Positions 15,452 to 23,041 of a DNA stretch of 23,303 bases are shown piece by piece. The stretch covers positions 1 to 23,303 of the forward strand of contig JBMOHS010000045.1 in NCBI GenBank assembly GCA_049317725.1, in the 5' to 3' direction. This stretch comes from CAIOZW01 sp049317725 (GTDB taxonomy: Bacteria; Acidobacteriota; Blastocatellia; RBC074). Every line of letters starts with the position of its first letter. The stretch's first letter is position 1. Position numbers and translations under genes: made by a program. The notes under the pieces are model-generated. The model was not told the DNA's origin and searched no databases. It saw only the letters and a list, made by a program, of their open reading frames with translations.

Positions 15452-16381
15452 ATGAGAATCGTATTGACCGGAGGCGCCGGTTTCATCGGCAGCCATCTGT
15501 GTGATCGCTTGCTGGACGACGGGCTGTCGGTCGTGGTCATCGACAACCTGCTGACCGGCTCGCGCCGAAATTTGGCGCATCTCGCCGCCCATCCTCGGTT
15601 CGAATTCCAGGAGGTCGACGTCTGTCGACCGTTTACCGTCTCTGGTCCCGTCGACTGGGTGCTTCATCTGGCCAGCCCGGCCAGTCCGATCGACTATCTC
15701 CAATTGCCGCTTGAGACCCTCCAGGTCGGATCCTTCGGTACCCACCATGCCTTGGAACTTGCCCGGACCAAGGGGGCCTCTTTTCTCCTGACCTCCACCT
15801 CTGAAGTCTATGGCGATCCGCTCGTCCACCCACAACCAGAAGCCTATTGGGGCAACGTCAATCCAATTGGGCCCCGCTCGGTCTACGACGAGTCGAAGCG
15901 TTATGCCGAGGCTGTCACCATGGCCTACCGTCGAACGTTCGATCTCGATACCCGGATCGTGCGGATCTTCAACACCTACGGCCCCCGCAACCGGGTTGAC
16001 GATGGACGGGTCGTGCCCACCTTCATCAATCAGGCCCTCGCCGGAGAGCCCTTGACCCTCTTCGGGGATGGCACACAGACCCGCAGCTTTCAGTATGTTG
16101 ACGACCTGGTCGCCGGGATTCGGCGCCTGATGGAGGTCCCGTTTCACGAGCCTGTCAATCTTGGCAATCCTCTGGAGATGACCATTCGTCAATTCGCCGA
16201 GTTGATTCTTCGATTGACAGGCAGTTCCAGTTCGCTGGTGCATCGCCCACTGCCAGAGGATGACCCGCGGACGCGCCAGCCCGATATCCGTCGAGCCCGG
16301 GAGGTACTCGGTTGGGAGCCTCGCGTCTCTCCCGAAGAGGGCCTCTCCCAGACGATCGCCTGGTACAGGAACCTCCACTGA
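15452..16381 (+). CDS. UDP-glucuronate decarboxylase (UDP-xylose synthase) family SDR
   Basis: 309 residues; AAGGA lies about nine bases before the start. Extended-SDR landmarks: GGAGFIG (7-13), ID at 30-31 for NAD binding, HLASPASPIDY (72-82), TSTSEVYGDP (114-123), HPQPEAYWGNVNPIGPRSVYDE with catalytic Y145 and K149, then YGPRNRVDDGRVVPTFI. The HPQxExYWGxVNPIGPRSxYDE block is diagnostic for the UXS clade rather than for 4-epimerases or dTDP-glucose dehydratase. The enzyme converts UDP-glucuronate to UDP-xylose, or to the 4-keto-pentose in related enzymes. It lies just before the capsule/exopolysaccharide genes and would supply a pentose precursor to the polymer. No UDP-glucose dehydrogenase is seen in this window. 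Confidence 0.92.
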   Translation: MRIVLTGGAGFIGSHLCDRLLDDGLSVVVIDNLLTGSRRNLAHLAAHPRFEFQEVDVCRPFTVSGPVDWVLHLASPASPIDYLQLPLETLQVGSFGTHHALELARTKGASFLLTSTSEVYGDPLVHPQPEAYWGNVNPIGPRSVYDESKRYAEAVTMAYRRTFDLDTRIVRIFNTYGPRNRVDDGRVVPTFINQALAGEPLTLFGDGTQTRSFQYVDDLVAGIRRLMEVPFHEPVNLGNPLEMTIRQFAELILRLTGSSSSLVHRPLPEDDPRTRQPDIRRAREVLGWEPRVSPEEGLSQTIAWYRNLH

Positions 16382-16792
16382 GCGTGCCGCCTCACCGCCC
16401 CAACGTTCCGGAGCTGCCTGGCCGGTCTATTTGTTGTTTGGGTTCTCAGTCGGCGCTCTCTTGAAGTCGGTGCCATTCAGGTTTGCAAATCTCCCCTGGT
16501 TCGGGTATTTTCTACCCTGTTCTTCTGGCGGTACTCCGTCTTTCAGATTTTATGAGTTCGACGTACGCTGCGGCAGCATCCATCGACTAGACAGCTATCA
16601 AACCGCAGTAGATTCGCTGACCGAATTGATTGGCATCAAGCGGTTCGGGGGAGATCAGGGGTTGGGGCTGCGCAAAGATTTTGCAGACAAACAGCAGGGA
16701 ACTGGCAGCGAAGGAGACCACAGAGCAGAGAAAGATCGCTCGGTGGACAGGATCCAAATCTATTGTTTTATTCGGAACAGGGAGGAAAGAGT
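16382..16792. other. 411-base non-coding gap before the FecR-domain gene
   Basis: I find no convincing gene here; the one long open frame overlaps the end of the decarboxylase gene and has no family features. The gap holds a possible promoter (16483-16511), a small GGGTA-TTTTC-TACCC hairpin (16503-16517) and a strong ribosome site GGAGGA at 16781. The rest, about 230 bases of probable leader, is unexplained. Confidence 0.6.
16483..16511 (+). promoter_or_regulatory. Candidate sigma-70-type promoter for the FecR-domain gene
   Basis: TTGCAA (16483-16488) and TATTTT (16506-16511) are separated by 17 bases, each matching four of six consensus positions. It would give a leader of about 275 bases. 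The match is modest and unverified. Confidence 0.3.
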
Positions 16793-17512
16793 ATGAGCAG
16801 TAAACCAACCAGCTTGCGCAAGGCCTTCAGTATTGGCCTGATGGTCGCAGTCGGTGGATTCTACTCGCTGGTCACGACGAACGCGTTGGCACAGACAGCG
16901 GGTCGGGTGGCTGGGGAGCTTTCCGTGACAGGTTCAGTGACGATCAACGGCGCATCGGCGATTCCGGGCGCCACTGTCTTCAGCGAGAGCGTGATTCGGA
17001 CGGCGCGCAACAGTGCTGCGATCGTCAGCCTCGGCAACCTTGGCCGCATGCAGTTAGGGCCGGACAGTGAGATGACGGTACGATTCAACGAGGCGATCCT
17101 CGGTGGCAATCTCTCCTCCGGAAGAGCGGTGGTCAATGCCCCTACTGGAGTAGCGATCACGGTGGTGACGGCCAATGGGGTGGCAACCTCGACTGGGCGG
17201 CAGGCTTCGGCGGTGACGGTCGATGTCACCTGCGGCGATACCCTCGTCGCGGCGACACGCGGAGATGCCAGCGTCGCCTCCAGTGGACGCGTCGAGAACG
17301 TTACGGCGGGCAAAGAAGTGACCGTGGGGACTCAGGCAACTTCCCGGTGTACCCGGAAAGAGTTGCTCAGTTACCCGGCCTCCCTGACGGCCGCGACGAT
17401 TGCTGCGTTGATGATGGCAGGGATTGGCGGTGGCGTGGCTGGAGTGATGGCGATGACTCAAGCCGACAACCTCTCGCCCTCATCGATCATCGTCAGCGGT
17501 TTTCGTCCGTAA
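16793..17512 (+). CDS. Exported FecR-domain protein with C-terminal membrane segment
   Basis: 239 residues; GGAGGAAAGAG sits directly before the start at 16793. A signal peptide ends near ALAQ (31-34). Residues about 37-130 show a FecR-like beta pattern: GELSVTGSVTINGASAIPGATVFSES, then RNSAAIVSLGNLGRMQLGPDSEM. The next part (130-185) is similar beta-rich sequence with two cysteines (C147, C186) that could form a disulphide. A hydrophobic, glycine-rich segment (about 199-221) may anchor it, leaving the tail SPSSIIVSGFRP. Unlike the FecR of iron signalling it has no cytoplasmic anti-sigma domain. Such proteins often lie beside exopolysaccharide genes, but a function is not established. It is probably transcribed alone: a good terminator follows 83 bases after the stop. 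Confidence 0.8.
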   Translation: MSSKPTSLRKAFSIGLMVAVGGFYSLVTTNALAQTAGRVAGELSVTGSVTINGASAIPGATVFSESVIRTARNSAAIVSLGNLGRMQLGPDSEMTVRFNEAILGGNLSSGRAVVNAPTGVAITVVTANGVATSTGRQASAVTVDVTCGDTLVAATRGDASVASSGRVENVTAGKEVTVGTQATSRCTRKELLSYPASLTAATIAALMMAGIGGGVAGVMAMTQADNLSPSSIIVSGFRP

Positions 17513-17594
17513 TCTTCTGACGGTCTCGGCTGCGTCTTGTCGGGAAGATGCTCTCATTGGCACGATCTGATGTGCCCCTCTGTTCCTTGTACCT

Positions 17595-17640
17595 GCGCCG
17601 ATCTCCCTATTTTCTCCGGGAGTTCGGCGCTTTTCATTCT
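17595..17640 (+). terminator. Rho-independent terminator after the FecR-domain gene
   Basis: GCGCCGATCTCCC (17595-17607) and GGGAGTTCGGCGC (17618-17630) form a 13-position stem with one mismatch around a 10-base loop, followed by TTTTCATTCT. This is the strongest terminator in the window and implies that the exporter gene downstream has its own promoter or depends on read-through. Confidence 0.8.
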
Positions 17641-17946
17641 AATCCCCTAAGCTCTCTCCTGGAAGATCCTCTCCGCGCCTGGAGAGCCGAGAGACAAAGC
17701 CCAGCCGTCCCCCACGAGAAGATTGAGCCGAACACGCTTCCACTTTCCTTGCAACCCTTCGTGACGAAAATTCATCCGAAGCAAGTTCTCACCGGACGAC
17801 GATGGATTCCAATAACAGAGCACCTTGACCAACTTGCTTGGTCGAAGCATCGCGAGATCCGCAGTCAGGCTCCAAGCAGGGAAGGGAACAAAGAGAAGAG
17901 GCATAAGTTGCCGGGGAGAACCAGGAGAGAACCCGGGGAGGAGAGG
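17641..17946. other. Non-coding leader before the Wza-like exporter gene
   Basis: About 306 bases between the terminator and the start at 17947. The exporter frame stays open through it from 17548, but that longer start runs through the terminator and would bury the signal peptide, so I treat the stretch as non-coding. It holds an inverted repeat, GACCAA-CTTGC-TTGGTC (17827-17843), with further TT/AA pairing outside; this could be an operator. No promoter of good quality is evident. Confidence 0.55.
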
Positions 17947-18930
17947 ATGGGCATGGAGAGGATCAAAAAGAGAAGTTTCCGGTGGGGGTGGATGTTGGTC
18001 GTCTGGGGCTCGTTAGGGACGATGGGCGTGTCCCAAGATCCCGTGACGCCGGTGTCTGGGCTGGTTGGGTCAGCGGAGGCCACTCCCAGGCGAGGAGGAT
18101 CCGGTCATCGGGCCGACTACCGCGTTGGTCCGGGGGATGTGTTGCTCATCGAAGTCGCTGGCGAACCTGAGCTGAAACGAAAAGTGAAGGTAATGGAGCG
18201 GGGAACGATTCGCCTTCCGTATATCCCGCGTGATCTTTCAATTGCGGGGCTGAGCGAAGCCGAGGTCACCGCCCTTCTTCGGGAGGAGTTCACGTCCATT
18301 CTGAAGGACCCACAGATTACGCTCTTCATCGAGGAGTACCACGCCCGCCTCGCCTCGATTGCAGGTGCGGTCAACCAGCCGAAGCAGGTTGCGTTGACCC
18401 GGGAGATCCGCCTCTACGACTTGATCAGCCTGGCGGGAGGCATCACCGAGAAGGCGGGAACGATCGTCCATCTCATTCACACCCAGCCAGAAGATAGCCT
18501 GGAAGTGATCGATCTGCAGGATCTGGTGCGACGCCCAGAACTGAACCGGGTCCTCCGGGATGGTGATTTCGTCAATGTACCGGAAGCGGGGATTTTCTAT
18601 GTGACGGGCAATGTACGCGGACCCGGATCATTTCCGCTGAAGGATACCGTCAAATTGACCCAGGCCATCGCCATGGCTGGCGGGTTGCTTCCTGACACGG
18701 TCCGGCGAGAGATCAAGCTGGTGCGGGCGACCGATCCCGATCAAACCAAAACGACGGAGACGATTGTTGATCTGCAGGAGATCGAACGAGATCCGCGGAA
18801 GGATCTTATCCTGAAGCCGTACGATGTGGTGATGGTCCCGGAGTCGGGGCGCGCAAAGCAGACAAAGACACTCTTGCAGGCACTGGCGGGGGGATTCGCC
18901 AGCACGCTCGGCTGGGTTCTCCTCCGGTAG
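17947..18930 (+). CDS. Polysaccharide export outer-membrane protein, Wza family
   Basis: 327 residues; the start at 17947 is preceded by GGGGAGGAGAGG. A signal peptide-like segment (about 12-28) lacks any cysteine; in fact the protein has none, so it is not a lipoprotein as E. coli Wza is. The poly-export domain (57-135: DYRVGPGDVLLIEV, TIRLPYI, LREEFTSILKDPQITLFI) is followed by two SLBB-like units (about 136-190 and 216-275, with AVNQPKQVAL and GNVRGPGSFPL). The last 20 residues (LLQALAGGFASTLGWVLLR) could form the amphipathic helix that in Wza builds the outer-membrane pore. Role: exit channel for exopolysaccharide, working with the Wzc-like protein encoded next. Confidence 0.92.
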   Translation: MGMERIKKRSFRWGWMLVVWGSLGTMGVSQDPVTPVSGLVGSAEATPRRGGSGHRADYRVGPGDVLLIEVAGEPELKRKVKVMERGTIRLPYIPRDLSIAGLSEAEVTALLREEFTSILKDPQITLFIEEYHARLASIAGAVNQPKQVALTREIRLYDLISLAGGITEKAGTIVHLIHTQPEDSLEVIDLQDLVRRPELNRVLRDGDFVNVPEAGIFYVTGNVRGPGSFPLKDTVKLTQAIAMAGGLLPDTVRREIKLVRATDPDQTKTTETIVDLQEIERDPRKDLILKPYDVVMVPESGRAKQTKTLLQALAGGFASTLGWVLLR

Positions 18931-19091
18931 CCACCCGGAGCCAGCACGCAGATTGCCTCAACGTCATCCTCTTTCACCTCCCCTCCGTGAGGAGAGGTTC
19001 TCCTCCATCTTTCGGTTCGGATGGCCATACCTGCAGATAGTTTGACATCTGGCTCAAGGATCTTGCCTGCTCCCAGAGAGCTGATCAAACC

Positions 19092-19113
19092 GAGCCACAG
19101 AGTCACGGAGAAG
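19092..19113 (+). repeat. CACAGAG/CACGGAG-type intergenic repeat, left copy
   Basis: GAGCCACAGAGTCACGGAG has an internal 8-base periodicity (CACAGAGT, CACGGAGA). An inverted relative lies at 19228-19246, matching about 15 of 18 positions. It is distinct from the repeat family at 1947 and 2050. Confidence 0.5.
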
Positions 19114-19227
19114 TCGGAGAGCGAGACTGGGACGATGATCGTCGGCCGTGCAGTCCTTGTTTCCACTGGAGATTGAGACTGAGCCGACCAGTAATGAGCG
19201 TGAGGATGGATGGTCAGTGAGGAGTCC

Positions 19228-19246
19228 CTCTCCGTGGTTCTGTGAG
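19228..19246 (-). repeat. CACAGAG/CACGGAG-type intergenic repeat, right inverted copy
   Basis: CTCTCCGTGGTTCTGTGAG; its reverse complement contains CACAGAACCACGGAGAG, close to the left copy at 19092. The two copies bracket about 115 bases of non-coding sequence. Confidence 0.5.
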
Positions 19247-19330
19247 AACCAAACAAGAGTGAACAATGCGTCGCACCGGAGCGGGCGATCCAAGCGTTTT
19301 CAAATGGTGAGGTCACACCTATCCACCTGG

Positions 19331-19356
19331 TGACCTTGGCCAGTGACCTTGGCCAG
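19331..19356 (+). repeat. 13-base tandem duplication
   Basis: TGACCTTGGCCAG occurs twice head to tail (19331-19343, 19344-19356), followed by a degenerate third unit, TGTTGGCC. It ends 34 bases before the kinase start and could be a paired protein-binding site or a replication slippage product. Confidence 0.7.
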
Positions 19357-19390
19357 TGTTGGCCGATGGATAGACAAGGGAAGCGAGACG

Positions 19391-21691
19391 ATGAACCTTG
19401 ATGATCAGAAGCCACGGGCATTGCCCTCCCTCTCCAGTTCTGGAAAAGGGAATGGAATGGAATTGGACAATGCGCTGGATGAGGGGGTCTTTCCCTCCTC
19501 CGGAAGACGGAGGCCGGGAGGGTATCCAGGATACAACCGCGCGACCCCGATCCAGCCTGAAAAGAATTCTGTCCGGGAGTACTGGCGGATTCTTCGGAAG
19601 CACCGCTGGACCGTCTTGGCGACCCTTTTTGTGATGGTCTCGATCGTCACGATTGGGACGTTAATGAGTCGACCCGTCTATCGTGCGCAGGCCCGGATCG
19701 AGATCGGGAAGGAGACGGAGCGGGTGCTGGCCGGCCAACGAATCATGGAATTGGAGACGGCCAATGTCTTCAATCCCTTCTATCTCCAGACGCAAGTCGA
19801 CATTCTGCGCAGTCGGGATATCTCCCGGCGGGTAATTCAGCGTCTCAACTTGGCCGAGCACCAGGAGTTTCAACTGCGGGAAGCAGGCTCTCTTCCCGAG
19901 CACGAGCGGGAGGTGCGGCTGGTCAACGCCTTCCAGGGGAGATACGACGTCGCCGTCGGCCGTCAGAGCCGGGTGGTGACAGTCGCGTTCGACTCGTACA
20001 GTCCCGTTCTGGCCGCAGATGTCGCCAACACGGTGGCGGGAGAGTATATCGCTTGGTCGATGGAGAGTCGGCTGGAGGGGCTGGGTACCACACGGGAGTA
20101 CCTGAGTCGCCGCGTGGAGGAGGCCCGCAACGAGCTGCGAGCTTCCGAAGAGGCCTACACTCGCTATCTGACGGATCGGCGGATTATCTCGCTCGATGAT
20201 CGCGGCAACATCTCACTGGCGCGCACCGAGGAGCTCAATCGCCAATTGGTCGAGGCTGAGAATGAGCGGCGGTCCGCGGAGGCGATCTATCAGCGCAGCC
20301 GGCAGGTCTCCCCGGACGAGCTGCCCCCCGTGCTCGCCGATCCGACCATTCAGGCCCTCACGCGCGAATTGAGCCGACAACGCCAGGAGATGGCCAACCT
20401 CTCGGCTCGCTATCAACCCGGATATACGGCCGTTCGCCAAGTGGAGGAGCAGGTCAAACAACTGGATCTCCAGTTGACCGAGGCGAAGCAGCGCATCGTT
20501 CGGAATGTTGAGACCCAGTTTCGCATTGCCCGTGCCCGGGAAGACGATCTGCGCGGGGCGCTTTCGAGATCGAAGGGCGAGACGATCCAGCAGAATCGGG
20601 AGTCGACCGAGCTCAACCTGATCAAGCAGAAGACGGAGACAGATCGGAAGAACTACGAGGATCTGCTGCAACGGCTTCGGCAGGCAGAGGTTGAGAGCGA
20701 CTTTCGCCCTGCCAATATGCGGATTGTGCAGCGCGCGGAGGTGCCGATTGCCCCGGTGCGTCCCAACCGGATTCTCAACATCGGGCTGGGCCTCTTGATC
20801 GGGTTGGCGCTCGGGGTAGGAATGGCCTTCTTCATCGAGTATTTGAACAACACGATCAATACGGCAGACGAGATCGAGCGGATTCTGCTTCTGCCCGCGC
20901 TGGGAGCGATTCCGTCATTGGAGACGTTGACTCGCGGACGGAGGTTGCGGGGACGAAAGGCCTCCCGGGCTCCGGTGGAGACAGGGTTGGGGACAACGGT
21001 CACCCGGGCCGAGCTGGTCTCGACTCACGAATCGGTCTCGTCGTTCGCGGAGTCCTACAGAGCGCTGCGAACCTCGCTGCTGCTCTCGTCGGCGGAGCGG
21101 GCCCCCCGGATCATGCTGGTGACGAGCAGCTATCCCGCCGAAGGGAAGACGACGATCGCCTCGAATACAGCAATCTCCCTGGCGCAGACGGGGGCGCGGG
21201 TCTTGGTGCTTGATGCGGATATGCGACGTCCCCGCTGCCACCGGATTCTGCGTGTCTCCAATGAGGTGGGTCTCTCCACCTACCTCTCAAGGGAGGTCGA
21301 GCTGGAGCGGGCGATACAGCCTCACGAGATTCCGACCCTTTCGATCTTGCCTTCGGGGCCCATCCCACCCAACCCCTCGGAACTGCTCAGCTCCCCCAAG
21401 CTGCGAGGGTTACTTGCTGAGGCCCAGGACCAGTTTGATCACATCATCATCGACTCTCCGCCTGTCATCCAGGTCTCAGATGCCCTGATCATCTCCCCTC
21501 TCGTCGATGGGGTCGTCCTGGTCGTCAAGAGCGGCCAGACGCCACGTGAAGTGGTGCTGCGCGCCAAGCAGGCCCTCTTCGATGTCAACGCCAAGATCTT
21601 CGGGGTGGTGCTCAACGGCATCAATCTTCGCGCGGATGGGTACTACTACGACTACAAGTACTCCTACGACCAGAGCTATCCGGAAAACTGA
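19391..21691 (+). CDS. Wzc-type polysaccharide co-polymerase with tyrosine autokinase (BY-kinase) domain
   Basis: 766 residues; AAGGGAAG lies seven bases before the start at 19391. An N-terminal cytoplasmic stretch (1-70) precedes the first membrane helix (about 75-92). A Wzz-type periplasmic domain with long coiled-coil segments (about 230-435) follows, then the proline-rich exit and second helix (VRPNRILNIGLGLLIGLALGV, about 457-482). The cytoplasmic kinase has Walker A (PAEGKTT, 582-588), Walker A' (LVLDADMRRP, 605-614) and Walker B (HIIIDSPP, 684-691). The C-terminus bears seven tyrosines within 13 residues (751-763), the usual autophosphorylation cluster. Role: control of chain polymerisation and export with the Wza-like channel. 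The phosphatase partner is not in the window. Confidence 0.94.
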   Translation: MNLDDQKPRALPSLSSSGKGNGMELDNALDEGVFPSSGRRRPGGYPGYNRATPIQPEKNSVREYWRILRKHRWTVLATLFVMVSIVTIGTLMSRPVYRAQARIEIGKETERVLAGQRIMELETANVFNPFYLQTQVDILRSRDISRRVIQRLNLAEHQEFQLREAGSLPEHEREVRLVNAFQGRYDVAVGRQSRVVTVAFDSYSPVLAADVANTVAGEYIAWSMESRLEGLGTTREYLSRRVEEARNELRASEEAYTRYLTDRRIISLDDRGNISLARTEELNRQLVEAENERRSAEAIYQRSRQVSPDELPPVLADPTIQALTRELSRQRQEMANLSARYQPGYTAVRQVEEQVKQLDLQLTEAKQRIVRNVETQFRIARAREDDLRGALSRSKGETIQQNRESTELNLIKQKTETDRKNYEDLLQRLRQAEVESDFRPANMRIVQRAEVPIAPVRPNRILNIGLGLLIGLALGVGMAFFIEYLNNTINTADEIERILLLPALGAIPSLETLTRGRRLRGRKASRAPVETGLGTTVTRAELVSTHESVSSFAESYRALRTSLLLSSAERAPRIMLVTSSYPAEGKTTIASNTAISLAQTGARVLVLDADMRRPRCHRILRVSNEVGLSTYLSREVELERAIQPHEIPTLSILPSGPIPPNPSELLSSPKLRGLLAEAQDQFDHIIIDSPPVIQVSDALIISPLVDGVVLVVKSGQTPREVVLRAKQALFDVNAKIFGVVLNGINLRADGYYYDYKYSYDQSYPEN

Positions 21692-21706
21692 TCCCTGCGA
21701 GAGGTG

Positions 21707-23041
21707 ATGCGCCCACGACACTTTCTCCCGATCCCCTTCTTCTTGCTGGCGCTCTACACCGGGTGGCAGGTAGGGGGCGGCTATCTGGCGGAAGTGCTCG
21801 TGACGAAGGGGGATGGAGGGGAGACCCGCGCACGAGCCGTCGAGTATGCGCCGGGAGATCCACGGGTCTTGGTGGCAAAGGGAAAGTATCTCCTCTTTCG
21901 GGCGGAGACGCTCGACCCAGATGCTGGGATCGAGTCGTTGCGGGAAGCCGTCCGTCGATCTCCGACAGATTACCGGTACTGGTTGGAGTTGGGGCGGGGG
22001 TACGAAAGTACGGGGGCGACGGTGCCTGCCTCGCGTGCCTTTGACCGGGCGATCGAACTGGCCCCCCGGTATTTTGAGACCCACTGGACGATGGCTAACT
22101 TTCATCTGCGCCAGGGGAGGATCGGGGAGTCCCTCGACCGGTTCCGGAGTGCGTTGCAGCTCTCCGAGGTGGGTGGCGGCAGGACGAACCCGCGGGCGGC
22201 TCTCAACGTCTATCAAGTACTGACAGGCAGGCTTGGACTGGATCCAGCCCTGCTGGAGCGGGTTACCCCGGAAGATCGACTCGGCAGGATTGCGCTGGCA
22301 CAGTTTTTGGTTGACCAGGGAATGGTCGACCCAGTTCTGGCCATCATGCGACAAGAGGCCCGGGAGGATGATCCACCGACACGGTCGTTGCTTCTCGATC
22401 TCCTCGCGCAAACCCAACGGCTGTCGCGTTTTGGGGAGGCAAGAGAGGTCTGGCATCGACTGCGTGCTCTTCTCGATCGCCCCCCGGTCGTTGGTGAATC
22501 GACGGATGAAAGGATCGAGAATGGAGGATTTGAATCGGCTCCGCTCGCGGAAGAGCTGCCGGTTCTGCGGCAGTTGCGGCTTGGGTTCGACTGGCTGCTC
22601 AATCCGCACCCGCAGGTGATGGTCCGGCGGGATGACATGCGGCCGCTGCACGGGGCGCGGTCCCTCTATCTCCTTTTTGCCGTCCCGATGGAGAGTCCGT
22701 ACGAACACCTTTCGCTGCTCGCTACTGCCACTCCGGGCCAAGTTCACCGGCTGCGATTGTGGGTCCGCGCGACGCAGCTCCCGGTAGAACCACCGTGGAT
22801 TGAGGTTCAGAATGCCGCACGACCAGAGGATCTGCTGGCAGAGATTCGGCTTCCCCGCCAGCAGGAGGAGCCACGGGAAGTCTCGGTCGACTTTGAGGTG
22901 CCCAGGACGACGGGAGCGGTCCGCCTGCTCCTGCGGACTCCCATCTACCGTACCGTCAGCAACCTGGAGCGCGCGGCTCTGTGGATCGATGAGGTCTCTC
23001 TCCGTCCAGTGACCGACAAGGGGAGGAAAGTGGGACCGTGA
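21707..23041 (+). CDS. TPR protein with C-terminal beta-sandwich-like domain, exopolysaccharide locus
   Basis: 444 residues from ATG 21707, 15 bases after the kinase stop (a GTG directly before it is also in frame). An N-terminal hydrophobic segment (about 6-20) is a signal or anchor. Tetratricopeptide-like repeats span about 70-150 (AGIESLREAVRRSPTDYRYW, ASRAFDRAIELAPRYFETHW, GESLDRFRSALQ). From about 262 (ERIENGGFESAPL) to the end the sequence is beta-rich, with the NGGFE opening and closing IDEVSL typical of carbohydrate-binding-like jelly rolls. The next gene starts inside its stop codon (GTGA at 23038-23041), so it is translationally coupled to the ligase/polymerase. TPR proteins of this kind often accompany Wzy systems; a role in polymer assembly is inferred. 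Confidence 0.8.
   Translation: MRPRHFLPIPFFLLALYTGWQVGGGYLAEVLVTKGDGGETRARAVEYAPGDPRVLVAKGKYLLFRAETLDPDAGIESLREAVRRSPTDYRYWLELGRGYESTGATVPASRAFDRAIELAPRYFETHWTMANFHLRQGRIGESLDRFRSALQLSEVGGGRTNPRAALNVYQVLTGRLGLDPALLERVTPEDRLGRIALAQFLVDQGMVDPVLAIMRQEAREDDPPTRSLLLDLLAQTQRLSRFGEAREVWHRLRALLDRPPVVGESTDERIENGGFESAPLAEELPVLRQLRLGFDWLLNPHPQVMVRRDDMRPLHGARSLYLLFAVPMESPYEHLSLLATATPGQVHRLRLWVRATQLPVEPPWIEVQNAARPEDLLAEIRLPRQQEEPREVSVDFEVPRTTGAVRLLLRTPIYRTVSNLERAALWIDEVSLRPVTDKGRKVGP

Larger units (their letters stand above)
18931..19390. other. 460-base non-coding gap between exporter and kinase genes
   Basis: No credible gene on either strand. The gap contains a 10-position hairpin (ACCTCCCCTC/GAGGAGAGGT, 18976-18998, one mismatch, weak T content after), two inverted copies of a CACAGAGxCACGGAGA-type repeat (19092-19113 and 19228-19246), and a 13-base tandem duplication at 19331-19356. 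A perfect TTGACA at 19042 has no matching -10 box. Confidence 0.6.

Noticed and set aside
16260..16796. 178-codon plus-strand open frame over the gap before the FecR-domain gene
   Set aside because: It starts inside the decarboxylase gene in another frame, has no domain features and ends in the next gene's start region.
18976..18998. Hairpin after the exporter gene as a terminator
   Set aside because: The stem is fair, but the loop is only three bases and no solid T-run follows, so I list it only within the gap description.
19042..19070. Perfect TTGACA as a promoter for the kinase gene
   Set aside because: No acceptable -10 box at 15-19 bases spacing.
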